Shown: positions 37,671 through 47,904, counted from the first letter of the stretch. The stretch is DNA of 64,000 bases from Porticoccaceae bacterium (GCA_018069525.1 JAGPUQ010000019.1:34647-98646), one strand, 5' to 3'. The notes: generated by a model not told the origin, from the letters alone. Program-made: numbers and translations.

Positions 37671-37710
37671 TCCATAAAAAAAGCAGCGAGAACGCTGCTT
37701 TTTTTATGGA
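37671..37710. terminator. Strong bidirectional rho-independent terminator after metH
   Basis: A perfect 18-bp stem (37671-37688 with 37693-37710) around an AGAA loop. The stem ends in GCAGCG/CGCTGC flanked by seven A and seven T residues, so it can terminate in both directions: metH from the left and the small membrane protein gene from the right. Confidence 0.93.
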
Positions 37711-37741
37711 CTATGTAAAGGTCAAATCATTAAAGGCTTAA

Positions 37742-37870
37742 CTAACCCTGGCTTGCCACCCAAAACACCGCGCTGGTCACTACCAGTGCAATCAACACAA
37801 TCGCAGCAATGGCATCCGCCATGCTGTCTTCGTGACGTTCTTTACTGACTTCAGTTACATCTTCACTCAC
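37742..37870 (-). CDS. 42-residue single-pass membrane protein
   Basis: A short frame with GTG start, preceded by GGGAG about nine bases upstream. It encodes an acidic N-terminus (SEDVTEVSKERHEDSMADA) and one transmembrane helix (AIAAIVLIALVVTSAVFWVA) before ending SQG. The terminator lies 32 bp beyond its stop in the right direction. I believe similar small proteins occur next to metH/cysI in pseudomonads, but that is from memory. Function unknown. Confidence 0.7.
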   Translation of the reverse strand: MSEDVTEVSKERHEDSMADAIAAIVLIALVVTSAVFWVASQG

Positions 37871-38177
37871 AACGCACTACTCCCGTTATTCCACAATTAA
37901 ACAGTTTCAATCAAACTGTGCACGGTACCGGCAAGGCCGACACACATGAAAAAGCGCGCGCATTCTACCAATGTCGGGGGCTGATGTCCTCATACTTATA
38001 CTTTTTTACAACAAAGTTATAAGAAATCGGTTTTTTACTCCCAACAGGCTTATCGCTAAGATACCCACCAGATTATCGATCAATGCCGTCGCCTATGTTG
38101 AATTACAGCTGAATCGCAGTTGAATCGCACCTATTCGACCACGGCCGTTTGATCGTTTAGCCCTACCCGGAAACCTT

Positions 38178-39848
38178 ATGTATTTATACAACGATCAGGA
38201 CAACACTCTGCTCCGCGAGCGCGTCGCTCAGTTCCGCGACCAAACCCAGCGCTATCTCGCGGGTGAATTGAGCGACGAGGAGTTCCTGCCGCTGCGCCTG
38301 CAAAACGGACTGTATATCCAGCGTCTCGCACCCATGCTGCGCATCAACATTCCCTATGGCATGGTCTCCGCGGTGCAACTCCGCCAACTGGCCCATATCA
38401 CCCGAACATACGATAAGGGCTACGCCCACTTCACCACCCGGCAGAACATTCAACTGAACTGGCCGCAGCTGGCTGAAGTCCCCGATATTTTGGCCGACCT
38501 GGCCGCGGTGGAAATGCACGCGATTCAAAGTAGTGGCAACTGCATTCGTAATATTACTTCCGATCAATACGCGGGTATCAGCCCGGATGAAGTCGAAGAC
38601 CCTCGCCCCTGGTGCGAACTGATACGCCAGTGGTCAACCTTACACCCGGAATTTGCATTTTTGCCGCGCAAGTTTAAAATCGCTGTGAGTGGTTCCGCAA
38701 ACGACCGCGCCGCGACCCAGGTTCACGATATCGGCCTGCAATTGATTCACAACGCCGAAGGTAAACTGGGGATTAAGGTTCTGGTGGGCGGTGGTCTGGG
38801 CCGTACGCCAGTGATTGGTCAGGTGATTAACGAATTTCTTGAGCCCCTGCACCTGCTCACGTATCTGGAAGCCATTCTCCGAATCTACAATCGCTATGGC
38901 CGCCGCGATAATAAGTACAAAGCGCGTATTAAAATTTTGGTGAAAGCCTGGACCGCAGAAGTCTTTGCGCAAAAAGTAGACCAGGAGTGGCAACATTTAA
39001 AAAATGGCCCCAATACTTTAAGCAGTAAAGATATTAGCCACCATAAATCTTTTTTTAGCGCACCAGACTACCGCGCGCTCTCCTCGCAAATCGATCCGGC
39101 ATCCGCGACGCAACAGCACATTAGCCACGCCGATAAAGCCTTCAATAAATGGTTGCACCGCAATGTATCGCCACACAAGATTCCTGGTTACAAAGCGGTT
39201 AGCTTGTCGCTGAAACCACCGGGCGTTGCACCCGGTGATGCCACCGACCGACAGCTCGAAGCCATTGCCGACCTCGCCGAGCGCTACTCTTTTGGCGAGG
39301 CTCGAGTCACCCATCATCAAAACGTGGTGCTTGGAGATGTCGAACAATCGGCGCTTTACGAATTGTGGCGCGAGCTGAAAGCCCACGGTTTTGCCACACC
39401 CACTATCGGCACGCTGACCGATATGATCTGCTGTCCGGGTGGTGATTTTTGCTCACTAGCCAACGCTAAATCCATCCCAGTTGCCGAAGCTATTCAGCGC
39501 CACTTTGACGATCTCGATTACCTCTACGATCTTGGTGATCTGAGCCTTAACATTTCCGGCTGTATGAATGCCTGTGGACACCACCATGTCGGTAATATCG
39601 GTATTTTGGGTGTGGATAAAAAAGGCGAAGAATTTTACCAGATACAACTGGGTGGTGATGCGGGTTCCCAAGCCGCACTCGGCACCGTGCTCGGCCCCTC
39701 TTTTTACGCCCAGGAAGTGCCCGAAATCATCGATAAAATTATTCAGGTTTATGTGGAGCGTCGCCATCAAGGCGAAACCTTTATAGAGGTTTATCAGCGC
39801 ATTGGTGTGCAATCTTTCAAGGATAGGGTTTATGCCAAAGCTGCTTAA
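38178..39848 (+). CDS. cysI: Sulfite reductase hemoprotein (nitrite/sulfite reductase family)
   Basis: A 556-residue sirohaem protein reducing sulfite to sulfide for cysteine synthesis. The iron-sulfur/sirohaem ligands are in CCPGGDFC and SGCMNACGHHH. Two ferrodoxin-like half domains are visible (AHFTTRQNIQLNWP; EARVTHHQNVVLGD). The following DUF934 gene is the usual partner of this Pseudomonas-type enzyme, which lacks the CysJ flavoprotein. It overlaps that gene by 17 bp. Confidence 0.93.
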   Translation: MYLYNDQDNTLLRERVAQFRDQTQRYLAGELSDEEFLPLRLQNGLYIQRLAPMLRINIPYGMVSAVQLRQLAHITRTYDKGYAHFTTRQNIQLNWPQLAEVPDILADLAAVEMHAIQSSGNCIRNITSDQYAGISPDEVEDPRPWCELIRQWSTLHPEFAFLPRKFKIAVSGSANDRAATQVHDIGLQLIHNAEGKLGIKVLVGGGLGRTPVIGQVINEFLEPLHLLTYLEAILRIYNRYGRRDNKYKARIKILVKAWTAEVFAQKVDQEWQHLKNGPNTLSSKDISHHKSFFSAPDYRALSSQIDPASATQQHISHADKAFNKWLHRNVSPHKIPGYKAVSLSLKPPGVAPGDATDRQLEAIADLAERYSFGEARVTHHQNVVLGDVEQSALYELWRELKAHGFATPTIGTLTDMICCPGGDFCSLANAKSIPVAEAIQRHFDDLDYLYDLGDLSLNISGCMNACGHHHVGNIGILGVDKKGEEFYQIQLGGDAGSQAALGTVLGPSFYAQEVPEIIDKIIQVYVERRHQGETFIEVYQRIGVQSFKDRVYAKAA

Positions 39849-40305
39849 CAAGGGTGCACTGGTGGAGGACACATGGCAGCGTCTCGGGGAGGAATTTAGC
39901 GATGATATAGGCGACGCGCCTGATGGTAAGGTCCTCTTCCCGCTAGCTTATTGGCTGGAACACCGCGAGGGCTTACTAAACCATCCCAATTCTGGTCTGT
40001 GGCTTAACAGCGATGACGAACCCGAATTACTGAGCGAGATTATTCCTAAGCTTTCCTGCATCGCCGTAAACTTTTCCGCATTTACCGATGGTCGAGGTTT
40101 CTCTCTGGCGCGCTTAGTAAGAGAACGCTATGACTACCAGGGCGAACTGCGCGCCATCGGTAGCTTCCTTACGGACCAACTTTATTATTTAAAGCGCTGC
40201 GGTTTTGATACTTTTGAACTCGCCGATAATGTTGAACTGGATACGGCCCTAAAATGTAGCGATAGTTTTAGTGTTCAGTATCAGGCAACGGGATCTTCCT
40301 TTTAA
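39832..40305 (+). CDS. DUF934 family protein (sulfite reductase-associated)
   Basis: About 157 residues, starting at the ATG at 39832 (MPKLLNKGALVEDTW). The longer frame from 39802 lies inside cysI. DUF934 signatures are FPLAYWLEH, IAVNFSAFTDGRGFSLARLVRERYDYQGELRAIG and FLTDQLYYLKRCGFD. Proteins of this family are found directly after CysI in sulfite reduction operons and are thought to assist the enzyme. The biochemical role is unsettled. Confidence 0.88.
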   Translation: MPKLLNKGALVEDTWQRLGEEFSDDIGDAPDGKVLFPLAYWLEHREGLLNHPNSGLWLNSDDEPELLSEIIPKLSCIAVNFSAFTDGRGFSLARLVRERYDYQGELRAIGSFLTDQLYYLKRCGFDTFELADNVELDTALKCSDSFSVQYQATGSSF

Positions 40306-40312
40306 ATAGAAG

Positions 40313-41347
40313 TTAAGGTGCCAGGCCATTAGGCGTCGCACATCCGAATTGCTCATCAAATAATTTCTCAGCCGTTCTATTGTTGAGGTGGTCCCTGGCA
40401 GAAATGACTTCACTGCGGGTTGCTTGCAATTGCCTATACAAAGGATGATTTGCATTCAGTCCCGCGAAACCTTTTTCAATTTCAATCAGAGCATCTGCGT
40501 AGCAACCACGTTCATTGAGTAAGTGGGCTAAATTATTACGCGCCACCATGTGTTCGGGCTGCTGCGCTAATAATTGTCGAAAAATACGTTCCGCTGCGAG
40601 GGAATCTCCAGACGCATATAAAGCATTAGCCAAACCGGTGAGTGCCCAGGCTTCTAAGGGCCAGCGTTCGGCTGCCGATTTGAAAGCTGCAAGAGTTTCC
40701 TCAGGTGGAGCGACGCCTTCAAGCGCCGTAACCGCACTAAGGTAGCGTTGGCGATTCACCTTATGAGGAAACTGCCCCGGTTGTAAAGCAATAAAGGCCC
40801 AGTTTTTTGCCTTGTGCCAGGTTTTCAGAAAAGACCGAAGGGATACGGTTTTTCGATGCTCGGTACCAGATCGCAAAATTAATAAATTGCGCTCGGCATC
40901 AAAGCCAATAACCACGGCATAATGCCAAATCGGATAAATATCCAAGCCAAGATTTTGCAATACCAATACGGGACGCCCCAAACGCAGTTCGTCGAGTATT
41001 GCCGCCAGCTCACGATCAAGCGTATAAGCAACAAGACCAGAGCGGCGCCCAGCCGCCAATAGTTCGTACTGCAAACTGCCTCGCCTATCGGGCAAGTACA
41101 CCTGCTCGGTCAAAGTCTCTAGCGACACCAGCGAACCCGCATATTGCATTACGGTGGCGAGGGCCGCGGGGCCACACTGATACTCACTCTGTGGAAAGAA
41201 CGGTACGTCGCTTAGTTCAAGCTTAGCGATGGCTTGATACGGTGGGGTATTGAGTAGGGACGGCCGATGACTGCAAGCCGATACCATTAGGGATAGCAAA
41301 ACACAAAGCCAAAATACGTGGGTAATTTTATCTGTAGATTGGCCCAC
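40313..41347 (-). CDS. PA2778-family C39-like cysteine peptidase lipoprotein with TPR repeats
   Basis: A 344-residue protein. The signal peptide ends with a lipobox (LMVSAC). The peptidase C39-like domain has the catalytic Cys in SEYQCGPAALATVMQ and a His in PIWHYAVVIGFD. Two or three TPR-like repeats follow (WALTGLANALYASGDSLAAERIFRQLL; ARNNLAHLLNERGCY). It is followed upstream in the same strand by a PA2779-type gene; the two occur as a pair in Pseudomonas. The substrate is unknown. Confidence 0.87.
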   Translation of the reverse strand: MGQSTDKITHVFWLCVLLSLMVSACSHRPSLLNTPPYQAIAKLELSDVPFFPQSEYQCGPAALATVMQYAGSLVSLETLTEQVYLPDRRGSLQYELLAAGRRSGLVAYTLDRELAAILDELRLGRPVLVLQNLGLDIYPIWHYAVVIGFDAERNLLILRSGTEHRKTVSLRSFLKTWHKAKNWAFIALQPGQFPHKVNRQRYLSAVTALEGVAPPEETLAAFKSAAERWPLEAWALTGLANALYASGDSLAAERIFRQLLAQQPEHMVARNNLAHLLNERGCYADALIEIEKGFAGLNANHPLYRQLQATRSEVISARDHLNNRTAEKLFDEQFGCATPNGLAP

Positions 41348-41408
41348 GTATCTTGCTCAGCGCCCGTGACTTGAAGTAAGAAGCTAAGACTAACGTCTTA
41401 GCTAAGAC

Positions 41409-41795
41409 TCAAACCTTCTTGAAAATATCAATCACTCCCACAAGTTCAAGAATAAGCAACACTACAAAAACCGCGCCAACTAGTCCCACGACACCGCCGC
41501 CTGCAGGCATATCATCCAGCTGATTAGATAGTTGATTAAGCTCTACGTCGGTCAAGGCCTGCACTCGCGCTTGCGCCTGAACGGGGCTAACGCCCAGGTG
41601 TTGAAACTGCTGAAGTACGGATTCCTGGGCCAATAATTTATCGATACGATCCAGCTGTTCGACACGCATAGTGCTGGCAGCTGCTTGCCCCGTACCTATC
41701 ATAGCGGCTGAGGCAGGTTGTACGGACGTCACCACTAACAGGGCAGTGACGAGTGTAATTGCTAGAGAATAGCGGGAAAAATGGTGACTCTTCAT
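41409..41795 (-). CDS. PA2779-family exported small membrane protein
   Basis: A 128-residue protein with signal peptide (SLAITLVTALLVVTSVQPASA), a helical middle (MRVEQLDRIDKLLAQESVLQQFQHLG, then VSPVQAQARVQALTDVEL) and a C-terminal transmembrane helix followed by IDIFKKV. This layout matches the PA2779 family. It lies 61 bp before the C39-like peptidase gene. It may be the anchor or substrate of that peptidase, which is inference from pairing. Confidence 0.85.
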   Translation of the reverse strand: MKSHHFSRYSLAITLVTALLVVTSVQPASAAMIGTGQAAASTMRVEQLDRIDKLLAQESVLQQFQHLGVSPVQAQARVQALTDVELNQLSNQLDDMPAGGGVVGLVGAVFVVLLILELVGVIDIFKKV

Positions 41796-42013
41796 TGATT
41801 AGCTCCTGGTATTATTAATTTTTACCGACCTAAATCGAGTTTGATTGCGAGCCTTCGGCCTGATTAGAGGGAGAAAATCCACTTTCAATCGCAGTGTATA
41901 GGAATTTAACCATTCTGCATAACTTGGTGCTTTAAACAGTAGTCTGTCTCTCGACAAAAATCCGAGTTTCATGTCCCCGCTTGAGGCACAATAAGTATCT
42001 CGACTAAATCTCC

Positions 42014-43192
42014 GTGGATATTGACGTGAACGACCCGATATTTTTCTCATTTTTTTTAATCTTTAGCGGTGCGGCGCTATTTGCCACGCTAGCGCTTTAC
42101 GGGCGCCAGCCATTGCTGGTTGCATATATTGCGGTCGGCGCGCTGTTCGGTCCCTATGGTTTAGGACTGATAGAAGATGTTGAACTTATCTCCGGGATTT
42201 CTCATATCGGCATTATCTTTCTACTATTTCTTCTTGGCCTGGATATGCAGCCGCAATCATTGCTGCGGGTATTCAAAAAGGTCACTCTGACCACCCTGGC
42301 CAGCTCAATAGTGTTTGCCTCTGCGGGTTACCTTATTAGCAAGTTGTTTGGTTTCCCCCATATAGAGGCACTGATTATCGGTGCCGCGATGATGTTTTCC
42401 AGCACCATTATCGGTATTAAATTACTGCCAACCACCATCCTCCACCATCGCCATGTCGGCGAAATGATGGTGGGTATGCTGCTTATGCAAGATTTCATCG
42501 CGATTTTTGTATTACTGGTCTTGCTAAGCGGTGAAGGCGGTACCGTCGATTTCGCGCAGATAGGCCGAACCTTAATCGCGCTACCCCTGCTGATTTTGTT
42601 TTGCATGGGCGCCGTTAAATTTGTTTTGCTTAAACTTATCGCCCGCTACGACCGTATCGGCGAGTACATGTTTTTATTGGCGATTGGCTGGTGCCTGGGA
42701 ATATCAGAGTTATCTGAAATGCTGGGGTTATCACGGGAAATTGGAGCCTTTCTTGCCGGCATTACCATCGCCACTAGCCCGATATCACAATACATTGCGC
42801 TGAGTCTAAAACCACTCAGAGATTTTTTCCTGGTCCTGTTTTTCTTTTCTTTGGGGGCGCGCTTTAATTTAACGCTGTTACCAGAGATCGCCGTGGCCAG
42901 CCTGGTACTGGGCGGAGTCATGCTGATGTTAAAACCAGCAGTCTTTCATTATTTACTGAGAGGACAAAGTGAGCAAACGCATTTGTCGTGGGATCTGGGC
43001 TTCCGCCTCGGGCAAATCAGCGAATTTTCATTACTGATTGCCTACGTAGCAGCGGGTGCTTCTCTGATCGGCAGCGAGGCCTCACATCTGATTCAGGCTA
43101 CTGCAATTTTATCGTTTCTGGTATCGAGTTATATCGTGGTGTTTAACTTTCCCAACCCCATTGCAATCAAGGACGAACTGCGTCGGGATTAA
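42014..43192 (+). CDS. CPA2-family monovalent cation:proton antiporter (KefB-like)
   Basis: A 392-residue protein of about 12 helices with CPA2 features: YIAVGALFGPYGLGLIED, ISHIGIIFLLFLLGLDM, a MMFSSTIIGIKLLP helix and EIGAFLAGITIA. The C-terminal RCK/TrkA_N domain of Kef systems is absent, so it is membrane domain only. The start is GTG with a weak ribosome site. It may exchange Na+ or K+ for protons. In the same region nhaB is broken, so this intact antiporter could matter for sodium tolerance. Confidence 0.83.
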   Translation: MDIDVNDPIFFSFFLIFSGAALFATLALYGRQPLLVAYIAVGALFGPYGLGLIEDVELISGISHIGIIFLLFLLGLDMQPQSLLRVFKKVTLTTLASSIVFASAGYLISKLFGFPHIEALIIGAAMMFSSTIIGIKLLPTTILHHRHVGEMMVGMLLMQDFIAIFVLLVLLSGEGGTVDFAQIGRTLIALPLLILFCMGAVKFVLLKLIARYDRIGEYMFLLAIGWCLGISELSEMLGLSREIGAFLAGITIATSPISQYIALSLKPLRDFFLVLFFFSLGARFNLTLLPEIAVASLVLGGVMLMLKPAVFHYLLRGQSEQTHLSWDLGFRLGQISEFSLLIAYVAAGASLIGSEASHLIQATAILSFLVSSYIVVFNFPNPIAIKDELRRD

Positions 43193-43249
43193 AGCCCCCG
43201 CAGTTTCTCTTTGTACAGGCCTTCATACGCCCTTCGTATCCAAATAAGT

Positions 43250-44335
43250 CTATATCGGTAACTGAGGGTCTTTTGCCCGATCCAGCCAGCGGCCCAGCAC
43301 ACGATCCATCGACTCTTCTGCGACCATGCCGACTTTTTGTTGTAGGGTTTTTTTCTTCACATAGGCAATTTCATAAATATCGGCGCTGTCGACCTGAGCC
43401 ACCAAATATTCATCACTGGTTAGTAATTCGTCCACCAGGTTTTGAGTGAGGGCGCGAGTTCCAAACCAAATTTCTCCGGTGGCAATTGCCTCCATATCGA
43501 GGGCGGGGCGATGGGAGGAGACAAACTCCTTAAACAACTCGTGGGTATCCTCAATATCACTCTGAAATTTCTCTCGGCCTTCATCGGTATTTTCACCCAA
43601 CATGGTAAGGGTGCGCTTATATTTCCCGGCCGTTATCAATTCTACATCGATATCGTGTTTTTTTAACAATCGATGCACGTTGGGAATTTGCGCCACCACG
43701 CCGATAGAACCCAACACCGCAAACGGTGCTGCTAATACTTTATCGGCCACGCAGGCCATCATATAACCACCACTGGCGGCGACTTTATCAACGCACACCG
43801 TCAGCGGCACCTGTTGTTTTTTAATGCGATCGAGCTGACTGGCGGCTAAGCCATAGCCATGCACCACCCCGCCGGGGCTTTCCAGGCGTACGACAATTTC
43901 ATCCCCACTAGTGGCACGTGACAACACGGCAGTAACTTCTTCCCGCAGTCGAGTTACGGCAGATGCCCTTAGGTCACCGTGAAAATCCAGTACGAAAACA
44001 CGTTTCCGCTCATCCCCCTTTGCTTCAATACTGCTTTCAGAATCGTTTTTATGCCTCTTTTTCGCGGTTTTTTTGGCCAGCGCATCTCGCTGTTTTTGTT
44101 CTTTGCGATAGCTTTTTTCCAGACCTTTACGCCCACCAGGGAGGGTTAGCGCTTGATCAAGGGCATGCTGCATATCCAGTATTTTTTCGTTGAAGTGATG
44201 AATTTCAAAATGGCCTTTTTCCTGGCCCTTAGCCTTTTGAGCCAGGCCCACCACTGCGCTTAATATCACTATAACGGCAACCACAAACGTGACCACCCGG
44301 GCCAGAAACATACCGTACTCGCTGAGAAATTCCAC
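43250..44335 (-). CDS. sohB: SohB-type inner-membrane serine protease (S49)
   Basis: A 361-residue S49 peptidase. It has one N-terminal helix (about 8-30), a charged linker, then the protease domain with nucleophile Ser in VAASGGYMMACVAD and general-base Lys in AGKYKRTLTMLGE. LGSIGVVAQIP follows the serine, as in SppA/SohB. The linker contains a highly basic stretch (KKTAKKRHKN). The start is GTG with AAGGT upstream. It is likely a single gene, 58 bp from the convergent antiporter. Confidence 0.9.
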   Translation of the reverse strand: MEFLSEYGMFLARVVTFVVAVIVILSAVVGLAQKAKGQEKGHFEIHHFNEKILDMQHALDQALTLPGGRKGLEKSYRKEQKQRDALAKKTAKKRHKNDSESSIEAKGDERKRVFVLDFHGDLRASAVTRLREEVTAVLSRATSGDEIVVRLESPGGVVHGYGLAASQLDRIKKQQVPLTVCVDKVAASGGYMMACVADKVLAAPFAVLGSIGVVAQIPNVHRLLKKHDIDVELITAGKYKRTLTMLGENTDEGREKFQSDIEDTHELFKEFVSSHRPALDMEAIATGEIWFGTRALTQNLVDELLTSDEYLVAQVDSADIYEIAYVKKKTLQQKVGMVAEESMDRVLGRWLDRAKDPQLPI

Positions 44336-44419
44336 GTATTTACCTTGTATTGATTAGTTGAGGCTTGCTCATAAAATATAATTTCTATCGATAGTAAAAA
44401 GTCATGCCTTACAAATTGA

Positions 44420-46087
44420 TTATGCCGCGATTGCAGCGAGGCATTCTTCGGCAATGTTAAGCGGTCTCTGATTGCCGGCGTCGTCCATCTTACAGGCGTC
44501 CAGATAAAACTCGAGACTAACTAGCATATCCGCAAAACTGTCCAGTTTAGTCGCGCCACTACCATTAATATTATTCCGCTCCAGAGCAAAAATTCGAGCA
44601 CCCTCGATCAATTTTGAAAAACGCTTCATATCCAATATGACTGCGCAAGCTCGTAAATCGGTAAAGGCCCGCTCTAGTTCATTCATAATATCCGCGCGCG
44701 CGACATTTTTCTTCATCTCTTCTAACATTTCCTTGACCCCGACCAGGGCATCGGTAGCCCCCTGCAAAACGGCGTGACGAGCGGTTTTAAGCTGGCCATT
44801 CTGAACAATGACATCGAAAGGTTGAGCATCCCAGTCGGTAAGTTCTGCTCGAGTTGGCAACGCCCCCCAAAATTCGGCAACGGCACTTTCTAGATACAAC
44901 AGCGAATTAGTGAACTCGACCACCTGCTCGCTCTCAAGTACTCGCCCCGCTTCGATTTGAACGGAGAGCTCCTCGGAGTGCCGTCGGAACTTGTCCGCGA
45001 TGGAACTCAAGCCCAATATCTGACAGTGATCGCTCACCGTTGAAAAATCATGTTGAATGGTCGAAATTACCTCTTTCGGTAACTGTTGATCCTCTTCTTG
45101 CGCAAGATCCAGAGCCGAACGTATCGAAGCCACCATTTTTTGTAAGACATTAAAGGGCGAGCGCTTATCGTCGCCTTTACCGAGCATTTGCTCGCGAATA
45201 CTCGATAGGTCGGCGTCGGTAAATTCCAGTACCGGAGCACCGAATTCATGCTTGGCATTTTTGCGTTTTTTAGGGTCGGGGTTCATCGCGACCAGTACCA
45301 GAAAAGCACGCCACAAACCTTCGGGATAGAGATTCGAGCGCGGTTGATCTGGATTTGTTTTGGCAATACCACGCAATTGCTTTTCAACCACCGCGAGCAA
45401 ACGTACTCGGTCAAGCCGCAAAGTCAAACCACCGTCGGCCATTGAATCCACCATGGCTTTAAATACCGCCCAATAGTTTTTTTCCTGCGGCGACAGAGCG
45501 ATACGCACTAATCTTCCTGCCGCATCCGAGATGATTTGAAAGCCCTTTTCCCGATTGGTGTCTTTGAGAATGTGCACTAAACCCATTTGGTAGAAATGAG
45601 TTATGCGCTTGAGTAAGGTCGCATCGGGTGCCGCATTGGCCAGGGTATTCTGAGACAGATGAAAACCCGGCCATTGAACTCTCGGCAACAGGTGATATTC
45701 GTAGAATGGTGGTTTTTTTTGTATAGCCCGTAAAGCGGACAATTCAGGGATTAGCAAGCAAGGATTATCTACACGTTTTTTCACCAGGTAACCCAACAAA
45801 CCTAAGGTGGCGTACAACGCGTCCTGTATCGGAACCGCTATTACCGCTATGGTCAGAGTGCTGGCCTTAAACTGCTCAAGTACGTCGCTCACCTCGTCCA
45901 TTAAACGGGAGATACCCTCAAGCTGACACACTACTGCGGCGCCCCAGACGTCGCGAATCACTGCATTCAGCTCGTCGGCATTATCTGCACTCAAATTGCG
46001 CGCCAGATCCACGGCCTTTTCGACGGATCGACGCAATTCGTTCTTGGCCAGATCGATCGCATCGGGAGACAGTTTTTGCATAGACAC
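44420..46087 (-). CDS. fimL: FimL-like protein (ChpA N-terminal-like scaffold, pilus/cAMP regulator)
   Basis: A 555-residue, mostly helical protein resembling Pseudomonas FimL, itself like the N-terminal part of the CheA-like kinase ChpA. It has several Hpt-like helical bundles but no HxxKG phosphorylation motif that I can see, as expected. In P. aeruginosa FimL links the Chp system to the adenylate cyclase CyaB, raising cAMP and promoting twitching. Its position next to nhaB, dnaQ and rnhA supports the identity. The start is GTG at 46087, with an ATG two codons later. Confidence 0.8.
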   Translation of the reverse strand: MSMQKLSPDAIDLAKNELRRSVEKAVDLARNLSADNADELNAVIRDVWGAAVVCQLEGISRLMDEVSDVLEQFKASTLTIAVIAVPIQDALYATLGLLGYLVKKRVDNPCLLIPELSALRAIQKKPPFYEYHLLPRVQWPGFHLSQNTLANAAPDATLLKRITHFYQMGLVHILKDTNREKGFQIISDAAGRLVRIALSPQEKNYWAVFKAMVDSMADGGLTLRLDRVRLLAVVEKQLRGIAKTNPDQPRSNLYPEGLWRAFLVLVAMNPDPKKRKNAKHEFGAPVLEFTDADLSSIREQMLGKGDDKRSPFNVLQKMVASIRSALDLAQEEDQQLPKEVISTIQHDFSTVSDHCQILGLSSIADKFRRHSEELSVQIEAGRVLESEQVVEFTNSLLYLESAVAEFWGALPTRAELTDWDAQPFDVIVQNGQLKTARHAVLQGATDALVGVKEMLEEMKKNVARADIMNELERAFTDLRACAVILDMKRFSKLIEGARIFALERNNINGSGATKLDSFADMLVSLEFYLDACKMDDAGNQRPLNIAEECLAAIAA

Positions 46088-46313
46088 TATAGTTTTACCA
46101 TTTCCTATGAGCGGATTCGCCGCGAATTGCTTCCTATATTTAATTTATATTGAGCTTTTATCTGCAAGTTACCAAAAAACTTGGAGTTACTCTATGTAAA
46201 AATGGCCTTTTCTTGGATAATAGAGCGCCAGTTCACAGGCGGCGGTTCGGGATAAACGATCTGCGCCTTCCTTGCAAAGACGTCCAGCAGGCCCGCCACC
46301 CAGGATTTTCGCT

Positions 46314-47820
46314 ATGACCAACGCCACCCTCCGTGCCCTTCGCGAAAATTTTCTCGGTAATTCCCCGAGCTGGTACAAAAATACCATTATTGCCTTTCTA
46401 GTACTTAACCCCCTGTTGTTAATGGCCTTCGACTCCTTTATCACCGGCTAGATATTCATCGCCGAATTTATCTTTACCCTGGCGATGGCTCTCAAATGTT
46501 ACCCCTTACAACCGGGCGGACTAATCGCTATTCAGGCTATCTTACTGGGCATGGCCTCACCGGAATCGGTCTACCACGAGGCCGAATCGAATTTTCAGGT
46601 CATTCTACTGTTGATGTTTATGGTCGCTGGCATCTACTTTATGCGCGAACTACTCCTGTTTACACTCTCACGTATTTTATTAGGAATAAAGGCTAAGGCG
46701 CTGTTATTTTTAGTTTTTTCTCGGGCGCAATATTATCCGCCTTCCTTGACGCCCTTACCGTCACCGCTGCATTGATCAGTGTCTGCGTCGGGTTTTACTC
46801 GGTGTATCACAAGGTCGCCTCCGGGGTTCACTTCACCGCCAGCGATCACAACTTCGGCCACGACGACGTACAGGATGACGTACAGGATTATCGCCGCGAA
46901 GATTTAGATAATTTCCGTGGCTTCTTGCGCACTTTAATTATGCACGGAGCCATAGGCACCGCCCTTGGTGGCGTTACCACTCTTGTCGGCGAACCTCAGA
47001 ACCTATTGATTGCAGAAAAAGCCGGATGGGGTTTTTTCGAGTTTTTCCTGATCATGGCTCCGGTGACAATACCCGTGCTCATCGCCGGATTTTGTACCTG
47101 CGTCGCTCTCGAATTTATCGGCTGGTTTAGCTACGGTTATAAATTCCCCCCAGCGGTACGGGAAATTCTCGACGAGTACAAAGAGCACGAAAACTCCAAA
47201 CGCAAGGACTCGGATAAAGTAGAGCTGGTTGTTCAGGGCGTAGTCGCCCTAATTCTAGTGGCGGGTTTGGCCTTCATCTCGCCGAAGTCGGTTTGATTGG
47301 TCTGACGGTCATTGTCCTGCTCACCGCTTTTAACGGCGTGATAGAGGAGCGTCGCATTGGTCGCGCTTTTGAAAAAGCCCTGCCCTTTACGGCTTTGCTA
47401 ATAGTGTTCTTCGCCATCGTCGCGGTGATTCACGAACAGCATTTGTTTACACCGGTGATTGACGCCGTACTCACCATGGAGGTATCAAGCCAACCCTCTG
47501 CATTTTTCCTGGTTAACGGGCTGCTGTCGGCGATAAGCGATAATGTGTTTGTCGCCACGGTGTACATTAACGAGGTCAAAGCCGCACTGGATGCAGGCGA
47601 TATTAGCCGAGAGCATTTTGAAAAATTAGCGGTGGCCATTAATACGAGTACCAATATACCCAGTGTTGCGGCACCCAACGGGCAAGCTGCATTTTTGTTT
47701 TTATTAACCTCGGCACTGGCACCGCTGATTCGGCTGTCCTACGGTCGCATGGTGATTATGGCGCTGCCTTACACCATCGTAATGACTAGCGTCGGTCTTA
47801 TTGCTATCTCTTTTATATAA
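46314..47820 (+). pseudogene. nhaB: Broken nhaB, Na+/H+ antiporter
   Basis: The whole NhaB protein can be read only by repairing three faults. From ATG 46314, 45 codons match the NhaB N-terminus (NFLGNSPSWYK), then a TAG at 46449-46451 interrupts (probably a former Trp). The same frame continues through [20 protein letters not shown] one-base loss near 46717, in a T-run, moves it to the frame with [17 protein letters not shown] and GGVTTLVGEPQNLL. A second one-base loss near 47266 moves it to the frame with [14 protein letters not shown]. The last part runs to 47820. An in-frame 12-bp duplication (46865-46888) also lies in a loop. Neighbouring genes are intact, which favours true decay over poor sequence. 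Confidence 0.88.
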
Positions 47821-47841
47821 ATGCACTTTATATAAATACAC
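47812..47841. repeat. 15-bp near-perfect tandem duplication at the nhaB end
   Basis: TTTATATAAATGCAC is followed directly by TTTATATAAATACAC. The first copy includes the nhaB stop codon. Confidence 0.7.
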
Positions 47842-47904
47842 TTGGTATAAAGCAGTTTTCAGCGTCGCGATGCTTACGCCGGGAGCTACTCTGACCTGAA
47901 ATAC

